A DNA stretch of 38,733 bases from Sphingobacteriales bacterium (GTDB lineage: Bacteria; Bacteroidota; Bacteroidia; UKL13-3), in contig JAJTEN010000025.1 in assembly GCA_021298155.1 (NCBI GenBank), forward strand, positions 1 to 38,733. The letters run 5' to 3'. Shown in pieces: positions 24,983 to 31,787 of the stretch (position 1 is the stretch's first letter; every line of letters starts with the position of its first letter). A model generated the notes under the pieces. That model made no database searches and was not told the DNA's origin. It worked only from the letters and a program-made list of their open reading frames with translations. The translations under genes and the position numbers were made by a program.

Positions 24983-27268
24983 GTGGATTACTTAGAAACC
25001 TTAAACCCCTCTCAAAGGGCTGCTGTGGAGCAAATAGACGGACCTGTTATGATAATTGCAGGTGCTGGATCAGGAAAAACGCGTGTACTTACCTATAGAA
25101 TTGTTCACATGCTGCGCCATGAGGTAGATCCCTTTCAAATTTTATCCCTCACATTTACGAATAAAGCGGCCAAAGAAATGCGTCACCGTGTTATGGAAGC
25201 CGTTGGAAGCGAAGGAAGAAATATATGGATGGGAACTTTCCACAGTATCTTTTCTAGAATTTTACGCGTTGAAAGCGACAAAATTGGGTACCCAAGAAAT
25301 TTTACTATTTACGATTCAGACGACAGTAAAAGTTTAATCAAAACCATTTTGGGCGAGATGAAATTGGACGATAAATTGTACAAGCCATCAAACATGTTGG
25401 CACGCATCTCGGCAGCCAAAAATGCATTAATTTCTGCCGAAGAGTATTTAGGAAATAGCGAGTTTTTTGAAAATGATAATAGCAGTGGTAGACCAAAGTT
25501 TGGGCATTTGTTTAAATTATATCAAGATCGCTGCTTTAGGGCAGGTGCAATGGATTTTGACGATTTACTGGTGAACACACATAAGCTTTTTGCGAATCAT
25601 TTAGACGTACTCAATAAATATCAGCATCAATTTAGGTATATCATGGTGGATGAGTTTCAAGACACAAACCACGCCCAATATATGATTATTAAAAAACTGG
25701 CTGCTGTAAATGAAAATATAGCTGTAGTTGGCGATGATGCGCAAAGTATTTATGCTTTCAGAGGCGCCAATATCAAGAACATATTGGGTTTTCAAAAAGA
25801 TTTTCAAGAGGTAAAAACCTTTAAATTAGAGCAAAATTATAGAAGTACCAAAACCATAGTAGAAGCCGCCTCGAGTATTATTGAAAAAAACAAAGAGCAG
25901 ATTAAAAAGAAGGTTTGGACAGACAATGAAATTGGGGAGAGAATTCGAGTTTTTAAGGCTTTAACAGACAATGAAGAAGGCAAGATGGTGGCCTCTGCTA
26001 TTTTCCAGGATAAGATGAATAACCATGCCAATAACAAAGACTTTGCTATTTTGTACAGAACAAACATGCAAAGCAGATCAATGGAAGAGGCATTGCGTAA
26101 ATTAAATATTCCGTATAAAATTTATGGGGGTTTGTCGTTTTATCAAAGAAAAGAGGTAAAAGATCTATTAGCCTATTTCCGCCTGGTGCTTAATCCAAAT
26201 GATGAGGAAGCCCTTAAGCGTGTTATTAATTACCCTGCACGCGGTATTGGTAAAACCACGCTAGAAAAAATTTCGCTAGTGGCCAATCAGCACAAGGTAA
26301 GTTTATGGCAGGTAATGGAGCAAGTGAATCAAATTGGCTTTAAAAACATGAGTTCGGTAGAAGATTTTGTAACCATGATTAAAAGCTTCAGGGTGATGCT
26401 CGATAGAAATGCATACGATGTGGCCATGCATATTGCCAAGCAAAGTGGCGTATTAAAAGCCTTGTATGAAGATAAAACAGTAGAAGGCATTTCCCGATAT
26501 GAAAATACAGAAGAACTTTTAAATGGGATCAAAGAATTTAGCGTTGGTGAAAGTGCAGATGATGATGGTGTTTTGCGTGGTAATACCCTGGCAGATTTTA
26601 TGGCTGATGTGGCCTTAATGACAAATGACGACAAAGACAAAGACCCCGATCAAGACCATATCAGTTTAATGACCATCCATTCGGCCAAGGGTTTAGAATT
26701 TAAATATGTGCATGTAGTGGGTTTAGAAGAAAACCTGTTTCCAAGTCAGATGGCCTTAAATAGCCGACAAGAATTGGAAGAAGAGCGGCGCTTATTTTAT
26801 GTTGCCCTTACCCGTGCCATGAAAAAACTAACCATTAGTTTTGCCACATCTCGATTTAAATTTGGAAACATTGTAAATGCTGAACCAAGTAGATTTTTGA
26901 CAGAAATTGATCCCCAATTCTTGCATTTTGAAAATATGTTTAGTGCCGGCGGACAGTTCAGGGAAAGCGGTGCCGCGCTTAGATCAACCGGATCTGCTAG
27001 TGGATTATCTAAAAAAACATTAAGTATTAACCGGCCACAGCCAAGAGTTGGCAGTGCACCTGTAAAAACAGATGATCCAAACTTTGAACCAGATGATACC
27101 AGCCATTTACAAGTTGGTGATGCGGTCATCCACCAACGTTTTGGCAAAGGAAATGTTTTACAAATGGAAGGTAGTGGAGACAATAGGAAGGCTACCATTG
27201 AGTTTGGCGAAGCAGGAAAAAAAGTACTGGTTTTAAAATTTGCTAAACTTAAAATTATTTTGCCTTAA
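24983..27268 (+). CDS. uvrD: UvrD/PcrA-type superfamily 1 DNA helicase
   Basis: 761 residues; ATP-driven 3'-5' DNA helicase for nucleotide-excision and mismatch repair and removal of proteins from DNA. Motifs are Q-motif LNPSQRAAVEQ, Walker A AGAGSGKT (26-33), LTFTNKAAKEM (Ia), VDEFQDTNHAQY (II), GDDAQSIYAFRGA (III), LEQNYRS (IV), MTIHSAKGLEF (V) and EERRLFYVALTRA (VI). A C-terminal Tudor-like segment is present (VGDAVIHQRFGKGNVLQME), as in PcrA. The start is GTG 24983: the frame is closed by TAA at 24965, and the family N terminus MDYLETLNPSQ fits exactly. The gene directly precedes the FkbM methyltransferase by 9 bp. Confidence 0.96.
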   Translation: MDYLETLNPSQRAAVEQIDGPVMIIAGAGSGKTRVLTYRIVHMLRHEVDPFQILSLTFTNKAAKEMRHRVMEAVGSEGRNIWMGTFHSIFSRILRVESDKIGYPRNFTIYDSDDSKSLIKTILGEMKLDDKLYKPSNMLARISAAKNALISAEEYLGNSEFFENDNSSGRPKFGHLFKLYQDRCFRAGAMDFDDLLVNTHKLFANHLDVLNKYQHQFRYIMVDEFQDTNHAQYMIIKKLAAVNENIAVVGDDAQSIYAFRGANIKNILGFQKDFQEVKTFKLEQNYRSTKTIVEAASSIIEKNKEQIKKKVWTDNEIGERIRVFKALTDNEEGKMVASAIFQDKMNNHANNKDFAILYRTNMQSRSMEEALRKLNIPYKIYGGLSFYQRKEVKDLLAYFRLVLNPNDEEALKRVINYPARGIGKTTLEKISLVANQHKVSLWQVMEQVNQIGFKNMSSVEDFVTMIKSFRVMLDRNAYDVAMHIAKQSGVLKALYEDKTVEGISRYENTEELLNGIKEFSVGESADDDGVLRGNTLADFMADVALMTNDDKDKDPDQDHISLMTIHSAKGLEFKYVHVVGLEENLFPSQMALNSRQELEEERRLFYVALTRAMKKLTISFATSRFKFGNIVNAEPSRFLTEIDPQFLHFENMFSAGGQFRESGAALRSTGSASGLSKKTLSINRPQPRVGSAPVKTDDPNFEPDDTSHLQVGDAVIHQRFGKGNVLQMEGSGDNRKATIEFGEAGKKVLVLKFAKLKIILP

Positions 27269-27277
27269 TATTGAAAA

Positions 27278-28111
27278 ATGAAAATCACAGCATACTTAAA
27301 ACTCCCATTATCTGCTATCAGACTTTGGCTTGAGGCCAATGATGCGAAATACAGTTTTAAAGAGAAACTCCATATTGTTTGGGTGCTTTTTCAACTGAGG
27401 TTAAAGGAAATAAATGGCCGTAAGAATACGGTAATTTGTCAGGAGATATTTGGTTTTAAAGTGCACGCCTATGATTATACCACCCTACTTTTCTTGTTTA
27501 GAGAAATATTTTTAAGCAAAGATTATTATTTTGGTTCGAACCAAAACCAAGAACGTATTATTGATTGCGGAGCCAATATTGGGATGTCTGTATTTTTTCA
27601 TAAATACTTTCATCCAAATGCAGAGATTATCGCGTTTGAGCCCAATCCCAGTGCATTTGAATTATTAAAACTAAATGTTGAAGCCAATAAATTGTCACAT
27701 GTAACTTGCGTCCAAAAAGCTGTTTCAGACCAAGAAGCATACTTGCAATTTTACGTTAATGAAGATAAGGGCTCTTTGTTATCTTCTGTTAGAAGTGATA
27801 GAGGTGGCGATACGGTTATTCAAACAGAGACAACTTTACTGAGTAAGTATTTGCATGAACCAGTTACCTTATTAAAAATAGATGTTGAGGGTTCTGAATG
27901 GCTTATACTAAGTGATTTAAAAGCGAATGCAGGTAAACTTGAAAATGTTCAGCATGTAATTTTAGAATACCACCATAAAATAAACGGAGAATCGTCTAGG
28001 TTAGTGAGTTTTCTGAGTTACTTTGAAGCATGCGGGTTTGAATATAATATCAAAACAAATTACCTGTATCAAGGTGATTTTCAAGATTTAATTATCCATT
28101 TTTACCGCTAA
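27278..28111 (+). CDS. FkbM-family methyltransferase
   Basis: 277 residues. SAM-dependent methyltransferase core of the FkbM type: motif I RIIDCGANIGMSVFFHKYF, the acidic strand IIAFEPNPSAFELLKLNV, then LLKIDVEGSEWLIL and VQHVILEYHH. FkbM-like enzymes O-methylate sugars or polyketides; in Bacteroidota they are often glycan-modifying, but the substrate here is unknown. ATG 27278 follows uvrD by 9 bp and could be cotranscribed with it. The stop overlaps convergent coaE by 20 bp. A perfect palindrome (TTTTGGTTCGAACCAAAA) lies just before motif I. Confidence 0.88.
   Translation: MKITAYLKLPLSAIRLWLEANDAKYSFKEKLHIVWVLFQLRLKEINGRKNTVICQEIFGFKVHAYDYTTLLFLFREIFLSKDYYFGSNQNQERIIDCGANIGMSVFFHKYFHPNAEIIAFEPNPSAFELLKLNVEANKLSHVTCVQKAVSDQEAYLQFYVNEDKGSLLSSVRSDRGGDTVIQTETTLLSKYLHEPVTLLKIDVEGSEWLILSDLKANAGKLENVQHVILEYHHKINGESSRLVSFLSYFEACGFEYNIKTNYLYQGDFQDLIIHFYR
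27529..27549. repeat. Perfect palindrome copy, GGTTCGAACC core
   Basis: TTTTGGTTCGAACCAAAA (27529-27546), 18-bp perfect palindrome in the FkbM methyltransferase gene. Bases 27530-27549 are identical to 16841-16860. Confidence 0.75.
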
Positions 28112-28697
28112 GAAGTAATAAGGCTTTGTGGATATGGAGTACTTGTGGGATAATTAAATCATCATTATTTTGAATAAAAAATTGTGCAAATGGCACTTTT
28201 TGATCCTCTGGAAACTGATTTTTGATACGTGCCTTAACACTTTCCACATTTGTTTTATCGCGTTCTAGTGTTCTTTTTATTCTTAGTTCTTCATTGGCCT
28301 GAACCAATATTAAATAATCTAAGTCTTTGTAAGAGCCACTTTCTACCAATAGAGCGGCTTCCTTAACAACGTATGGAAGCTCAGTTTGCGCCTGTTGGTT
28401 CAGCCAAGAATTAAAATCTTTAAACACGGCAGGATGAACTAAGGCATTTAATTCACCCAATTTGCGCGCATCATGAAAAACCAATTGGGCAATATAGGCT
28501 CGATTGAGGGAGCCATTATCTAGATATGCCTCCTTACCAAAAAGGTGGGTAATCTCTGCTCTTAATGAAGGCTCAGAAACCATTAAATCTTTGGCACGAG
28601 AGTCGGCCTCATACACAGGAACACCCAACAAAGAAAACAACTTAGCCACAGTAGATTTGCCACTGCCAATGTTTCCGGTAATTCCAACTTTTATCAT
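28092..28697 (-). CDS. coaE: Dephospho-CoA kinase (CoaE)
   Basis: 201 residues; phosphorylates the 3'-OH of dephospho-CoA, the last CoA step. P-loop GITGNIGSGKSTVAKLF at the N terminus, then VPVYEADSRAKDLM, LVHPAVFKDFNSWL, VVKEAALLVESGSYKDLDYLILV, and RIKRTLERDKT in the lid region. Length is normal. Last of the nusB-DUF1573-yajC-coaE run (26 bp after yajC). Its 3' end overlaps the FkbM gene by 20 bp. Confidence 0.94.
   Translation of the reverse strand: MIKVGITGNIGSGKSTVAKLFSLLGVPVYEADSRAKDLMVSEPSLRAEITHLFGKEAYLDNGSLNRAYIAQLVFHDARKLGELNALVHPAVFKDFNSWLNQQAQTELPYVVKEAALLVESGSYKDLDYLILVQANEELRIKRTLERDKTNVESVKARIKNQFPEDQKVPFAQFFIQNNDDLIIPQVLHIHKALLLLSGKNG
28293..28308 (-). repeat. GGTTCRRRCC motif copy with symmetric arms
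   Basis: ATTGGTTCAGGCCAAT on the minus strand in coaE. Arms ATTGG/CCAAT. Confidence 0.6.
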
Positions 28698-28723
28698 TTG
28701 AGAAACTCTCGTACCAAAAGAAT

Positions 28724-29065
28724 TTACTTCTTCTCTTCTTTAGCAGGTTGATTTAAAGCCTGAGAAGCTTCCATTGAAACAGCAGTGCGGTCTATACGCA
28801 ATTTTGTTCCCTCGCTTTCAATCAAGAAAGTTTGTTCTGTAGCTTCTAAAATTTTGGCATGAACACCACCGATGGTAATTATTTTATCGCCTTTTCCTAA
28901 TGCTTCGCGAAACTTCTTTTGAGCTTTATTTTTCTTGATTTGTGGGTAAATCATGAAAAAATAGAAAACAACAAAAATTAAAATTAAGGGTAAAAACTGC
29001 ATAATAGGATTTCCTCCTTGGGCACCGGCAGCTGGCGGTGCCATTAATAAAACTTGGTGTAACAT
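28724..29065 (-). CDS. yajC: Preprotein translocase accessory subunit YajC
   Basis: 113 residues. One N-terminal membrane helix (about residues 22-40, IMQFLPLILIFVVFYFFMI) followed by the family motif YPQIKKNKAQKKFREALGKGDKIITIGGVHAKI and a basic/acidic tail (AKEEKK). YajC associates with SecDF in the inner membrane and aids Sec export; secDF is not in the window. Starts 14 bp after the DUF1573 lipoprotein stop. Related genomes often carry a YbbR-like gene between yajC and coaE; none is present here. Confidence 0.93.
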   Translation of the reverse strand: MLHQVLLMAPPAAGAQGGNPIMQFLPLILIFVVFYFFMIYPQIKKNKAQKKFREALGKGDKIITIGGVHAKILEATEQTFLIESEGTKLRIDRTAVSMEASQALNQPAKEEKK

Positions 29066-29079
29066 ATGTTATTGATAAA

Positions 29080-29544
29080 TTATTTAGTTGTATTGTTTGG
29101 CTTCACTTCACCACGAATAACCAGATAAAATTGAGTAGGGATAGTGTTTGCGGTAATGGTAATATTTTTATCGAAAGCACCTACCTTTCCACTACTATTA
29201 AATTCAACATCAATAGCACCCTCTTCACCCGGTTGAATAGGTGTTTTTGGGTAACTAGGCACAGTACAGCCGCAACTGGCACTGGCACTGCTTATTATTA
29301 AAGCCGTTTTGCCCGTATTGGTAAATTTAAATTTGTGTGTAACTACTTCCCCATCAACCAATGTTCCGAAATTATGAATATTTTCAACAAATGTCATAAT
29401 TGGCGCTTCACCCGCTATATCAGCATTTGGATCGCTAGCACTTACTGGGTTTGTTACTAAATTTCCCTGAGCCTTCTCTGGATTAGAATTACTGCATGAA
29501 GTAATAAAGAATAAACTACTTAGAATGAAGAATATACTTTTCAT
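29080..29544 (-). CDS. DUF1573 domain lipoprotein
   Basis: 154 residues. Lipoprotein signal peptide with lipobox ITSC (Cys17), a short linker, then a DUF1573 Ig-like domain: HNFGTLVDGEVVTHKFKFTNTG, SASASCGCTVPSYPKTPIQPGEEGAIDVEFNS, and ITITANTIPTQFYLVIRGEV. The domain is common in Bacteroidota envelope proteins and has no defined activity. It lies in the nusB-yajC-coaE run with 14-bp gaps on each side, so it is cotranscribed and probably membrane-anchored in the periplasm. Confidence 0.9.
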   Translation of the reverse strand: MKSIFFILSSLFFITSCSNSNPEKAQGNLVTNPVSASDPNADIAGEAPIMTFVENIHNFGTLVDGEVVTHKFKFTNTGKTALIISSASASCGCTVPSYPKTPIQPGEEGAIDVEFNSSGKVGAFDKNITITANTIPTQFYLVIRGEVKPNNTTK

Positions 29545-29558
29545 ATGGATAAAAATAA

Positions 29559-30500
29559 TTAATTTACTAAACCCCTACCTAATTTATTAATTCTTCCCGC
29601 CTGATTTAAATCTAATTGAACCTTATCAAGGATTCCATTAATAAAACCATGACTATTGGGTGTGCTATATAATTTCGCTAATTCAAGGTACTCGTTAATA
29701 GAAACTTTAACAGGAATAAATGGAAAATACAATACCTCACAAATAGCCATTTTCATTAAAATTAGGTCTACCACTGCAATTCTATCTTGATCCCAGTTTT
29801 TAGTTTTAACAGCAACTAAATTCATAAGTTCATCTTGATGTTGAACACAAAGGTCGAATAAATCTTTCAAAAATTTAATGTCTTCCTCCTCATCTTTGTG
29901 TTTAGCAGGAAGAATAGATTTGGTATTTTCAGCAATTCCTTGAATTGTTTTAGCCACTGTTTTTAACACCAAAATTTGATCATCATCCCAATTTAAGTAT
30001 TTGTCTTCCACAAAAGATTCAAACAATTCAAATTCGGCAATTAGCCATTCCATTAAGTGAATTAAAAACGATTTATCAGATTTGAGCGACTGAGGTGCAG
30101 CTTCTATATATGAGGTAAACAAAGGATGTACTTTTAACTCCATCCATATTTTTCTCATTAAATCTTGGTGTCCGCTCCAGCTAATTTTATTTTTTGTAAG
30201 CTCATTTTGAAAGGCAATATTTTGTTCTAAAATGCCAATTGCCCTATTATCTATAATTTGCTGAAGTATGAGTAATTGCTTGTCTGAAGGAATATATTTA
30301 CTTTTTTCAAGCGCCAATTCATCTACTATGAAAGCTTTAAATTCTACTGGAAAAACCAGTAAGAATAAATATAATTCGTAGGTTTTTTCTAAACCAGCAA
30401 GCAGCCTTTTCCTGTATGCAGTAGCGTCTGGCTTTTCTTCCTGCGTGTAGCTATATAAAGCTTGTAATGCTTTGATGCGTAAAAATCGTCGGTTTAGCAT
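29559..30500 (-). CDS. nusB: Transcription antitermination factor NusB, long form
   Basis: 313 residues against about 140 in E. coli. The starting LNRRFLRIKALQALYSY and a C-terminal NusB RNA-binding fold (NWDQDRIAVVDLILMKMAICEVL, then PVKVSINEYLELAKLYSTPNSHGFINGILDKV) fit the long Bacteroidota form, in which an extra helical region is inserted. NusB binds boxA with NusE to support rRNA antitermination. First gene of the nusB-DUF1573-yajC-coaE run. A TAAGTTTG -7 candidate (30532-30525) lies 24 nt upstream, inside a 16-bp inverted repeat. Confidence 0.93.
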   Translation of the reverse strand: MLNRRFLRIKALQALYSYTQEEKPDATAYRKRLLAGLEKTYELYLFLLVFPVEFKAFIVDELALEKSKYIPSDKQLLILQQIIDNRAIGILEQNIAFQNELTKNKISWSGHQDLMRKIWMELKVHPLFTSYIEAAPQSLKSDKSFLIHLMEWLIAEFELFESFVEDKYLNWDDDQILVLKTVAKTIQGIAENTKSILPAKHKDEEEDIKFLKDLFDLCVQHQDELMNLVAVKTKNWDQDRIAVVDLILMKMAICEVLYFPFIPVKVSINEYLELAKLYSTPNSHGFINGILDKVQLDLNQAGRINKLGRGLVN

Positions 30501-30513
30501 AAATAGTTAAATC

Positions 30514-30575
30514 AAAACAGGCAGCAAACTTAGCCTTATAGTAAAAATATTTAAAGAACGTTTGCTGCCTGTTTT
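30514..30575. terminator. 16-bp perfect inverted repeat between leucine dehydrogenase and nusB
   Basis: AAAACAGGCAGCAAAC (30514-30529) and GTTTGCTGCCTGTTTT (30560-30575) are perfectly complementary around a 30-nt AT-rich loop. Read on the minus strand it begins 18 nt after the dehydrogenase stop and ends in TGTTTTGATTT, as expected for a terminator. The nusB -7 candidate sits across the stem-loop border, so it may also affect nusB transcription. Confidence 0.6.
30525..30532 (-). promoter_or_regulatory. -7 element (TAAGTTTG) for nusB
   Basis: Exact TAnnTTTG match on the minus strand, 24 nt before the nusB ATG. No TTG at the ideal 18-nt distance. It overlaps the inverted repeat. Confidence 0.4.
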
Positions 30576-30593
30576 GACAGTTGAAGCTTGTAA

Positions 30594-31667
30594 TTAATAA
30601 GTTGATTTTAATTTAGAAATATCACTAATGCGTTTTTCAGCTAAATTCATAGCAACTTTCTGTGTATGAATTTTCTCTGAAGCAGACACTTTTAAAATCT
30701 CTAATGTAACATCGTAAATATGTTGAGCTTGGCGGTAAGCTGTTTCTTTGTTATAACCAATATGTTCTTGGTATACATTAATTAATCCACCCGCATTAAT
30801 TAAGAAATCTGGCGCATAGGTGATTCCCTTGTTCATTAAAGCTGGACCATGAACGGTTTCTTCAGCCAACTGATTATTGGCAGCACCTGCAATAATTGAA
30901 CATTTTAACTTGGCAATATTGGTGTCATTTAATACAGCACCCAAAGCACAAGGAGCAAAAACATCTACATCTAAACCATAAATTTCATCTCCATTTACCA
31001 CATGAGCGCCTAGGGTTGAAGCATAATGGCTCAATGTATCTTGGTTAATATCGCTAATATATAAGGTTGCACCTTCTTTGTGCAAAAATTCTAATAAATG
31101 TCCTCCTACTTTACCAACACCTTGTACTGCAATTTTTTTACCACTTAAACTGTCTGAACCAAATACATTTTTTGCACTCGCTTTCATACCCATATACACA
31201 CCATATGCAGTAACCGGACTAGGATCGCCTCCTCCACCCATGCTTTCTGGCAAACCCACAACATGTTGAGTTTCCATATTTACATATTCCATATCACGCG
31301 TTGTTGTATTTACATCTTCTGCTGTAATATATTTTCCGTTTAAATTTTCTACAAAACGACCAAACTTACGCATTAATGCTTCTGTTTTTATTTTGTTGGC
31401 ATCACCAATTATAACGGCCTTAGCACCGCCCAAGTTTAAACCAGAAATAGCGGCTTTGTAAGTCATACCGCGAGATAAACGCATAACATCATTTATTGCC
31501 TCAGCCTCATTGCTGTAATTCCAAACGCGTGTTCCACCCAAGCCTGGTCCAAGAACTGTATTGTGAATTGCTATAATTGCTTTTAAACCAGTAGAATTGT
31601 CGTTACAAAATACGATTTGTTCGTGATCATAAGTGCCGAGCTGAGTAAAAATTTCTTGTTCTGCCAT
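30594..31667 (-). CDS. Leucine dehydrogenase (Glu/Leu/Phe/Val dehydrogenase family)
   Basis: 357 residues; NAD-dependent oxidative deamination of branched-chain amino acids to 2-oxo acids. The order matches Bacillus leucine dehydrogenase closely: GPGLGGTRVWNYSNEAEA, MTYKAAISGLNLGGAKAVIIGD (catalytic and substrate-binding Lys), GKYITAEDVNTTTRDM, GDPSPVTAYGVYMGM, Rossmann IAVQGVGKVGGHL, DVDVFAPCALGAVLND, IIAGAANNQL and APDFLINAGGLINVYQE. Expected octamer in the cytosol. It has its own well-formed promoter and is followed by a strong inverted repeat, so it is likely monocistronic. Valine or phenylalanine preference cannot be excluded. Confidence 0.93.
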   Translation of the reverse strand: MAEQEIFTQLGTYDHEQIVFCNDNSTGLKAIIAIHNTVLGPGLGGTRVWNYSNEAEAINDVMRLSRGMTYKAAISGLNLGGAKAVIIGDANKIKTEALMRKFGRFVENLNGKYITAEDVNTTTRDMEYVNMETQHVVGLPESMGGGGDPSPVTAYGVYMGMKASAKNVFGSDSLSGKKIAVQGVGKVGGHLLEFLHKEGATLYISDINQDTLSHYASTLGAHVVNGDEIYGLDVDVFAPCALGAVLNDTNIAKLKCSIIAGAANNQLAEETVHGPALMNKGITYAPDFLINAGGLINVYQEHIGYNKETAYRQAQHIYDVTLEILKVSASEKIHTQKVAMNLAEKRISDISKLKSTY

Positions 31668-31705
31668 AATTGAATAAGGGTTTTTAAAATATTTTTTATC
31701 GGGGG

Positions 31706-31734
31706 CAAAAGTAGTTTTATTTTTTGTTTTTCAA
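31706..31734 (-). promoter_or_regulatory. Promoter for leucine dehydrogenase
   Basis: Minus strand: TTG (31734-31732), 18-nt spacer, TACTTTTG (31713-31706), matching the Bacteroidota -33/-7 consensus. Leader of about 35 nt to ATG 31667. Confidence 0.65.
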
Positions 31735-31787
31735 GGCTAAAAAAAAAGGCCCAATATTTGTCGACTGTTTTCCTTTATTTTGCGGGC

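Noticed and set aside
26797-27198. 133-codon minus-strand frame inside uvrD
   Set aside because: Antisense shadow of the helicase C terminus; no start context and no recognisable domain.
31758-31787. Earlier TTG start of the ABC exporter
   Set aside because: Those ten codons cover the -7-like element; the later TTG gives the family-like MKALKHLNKYFL start.
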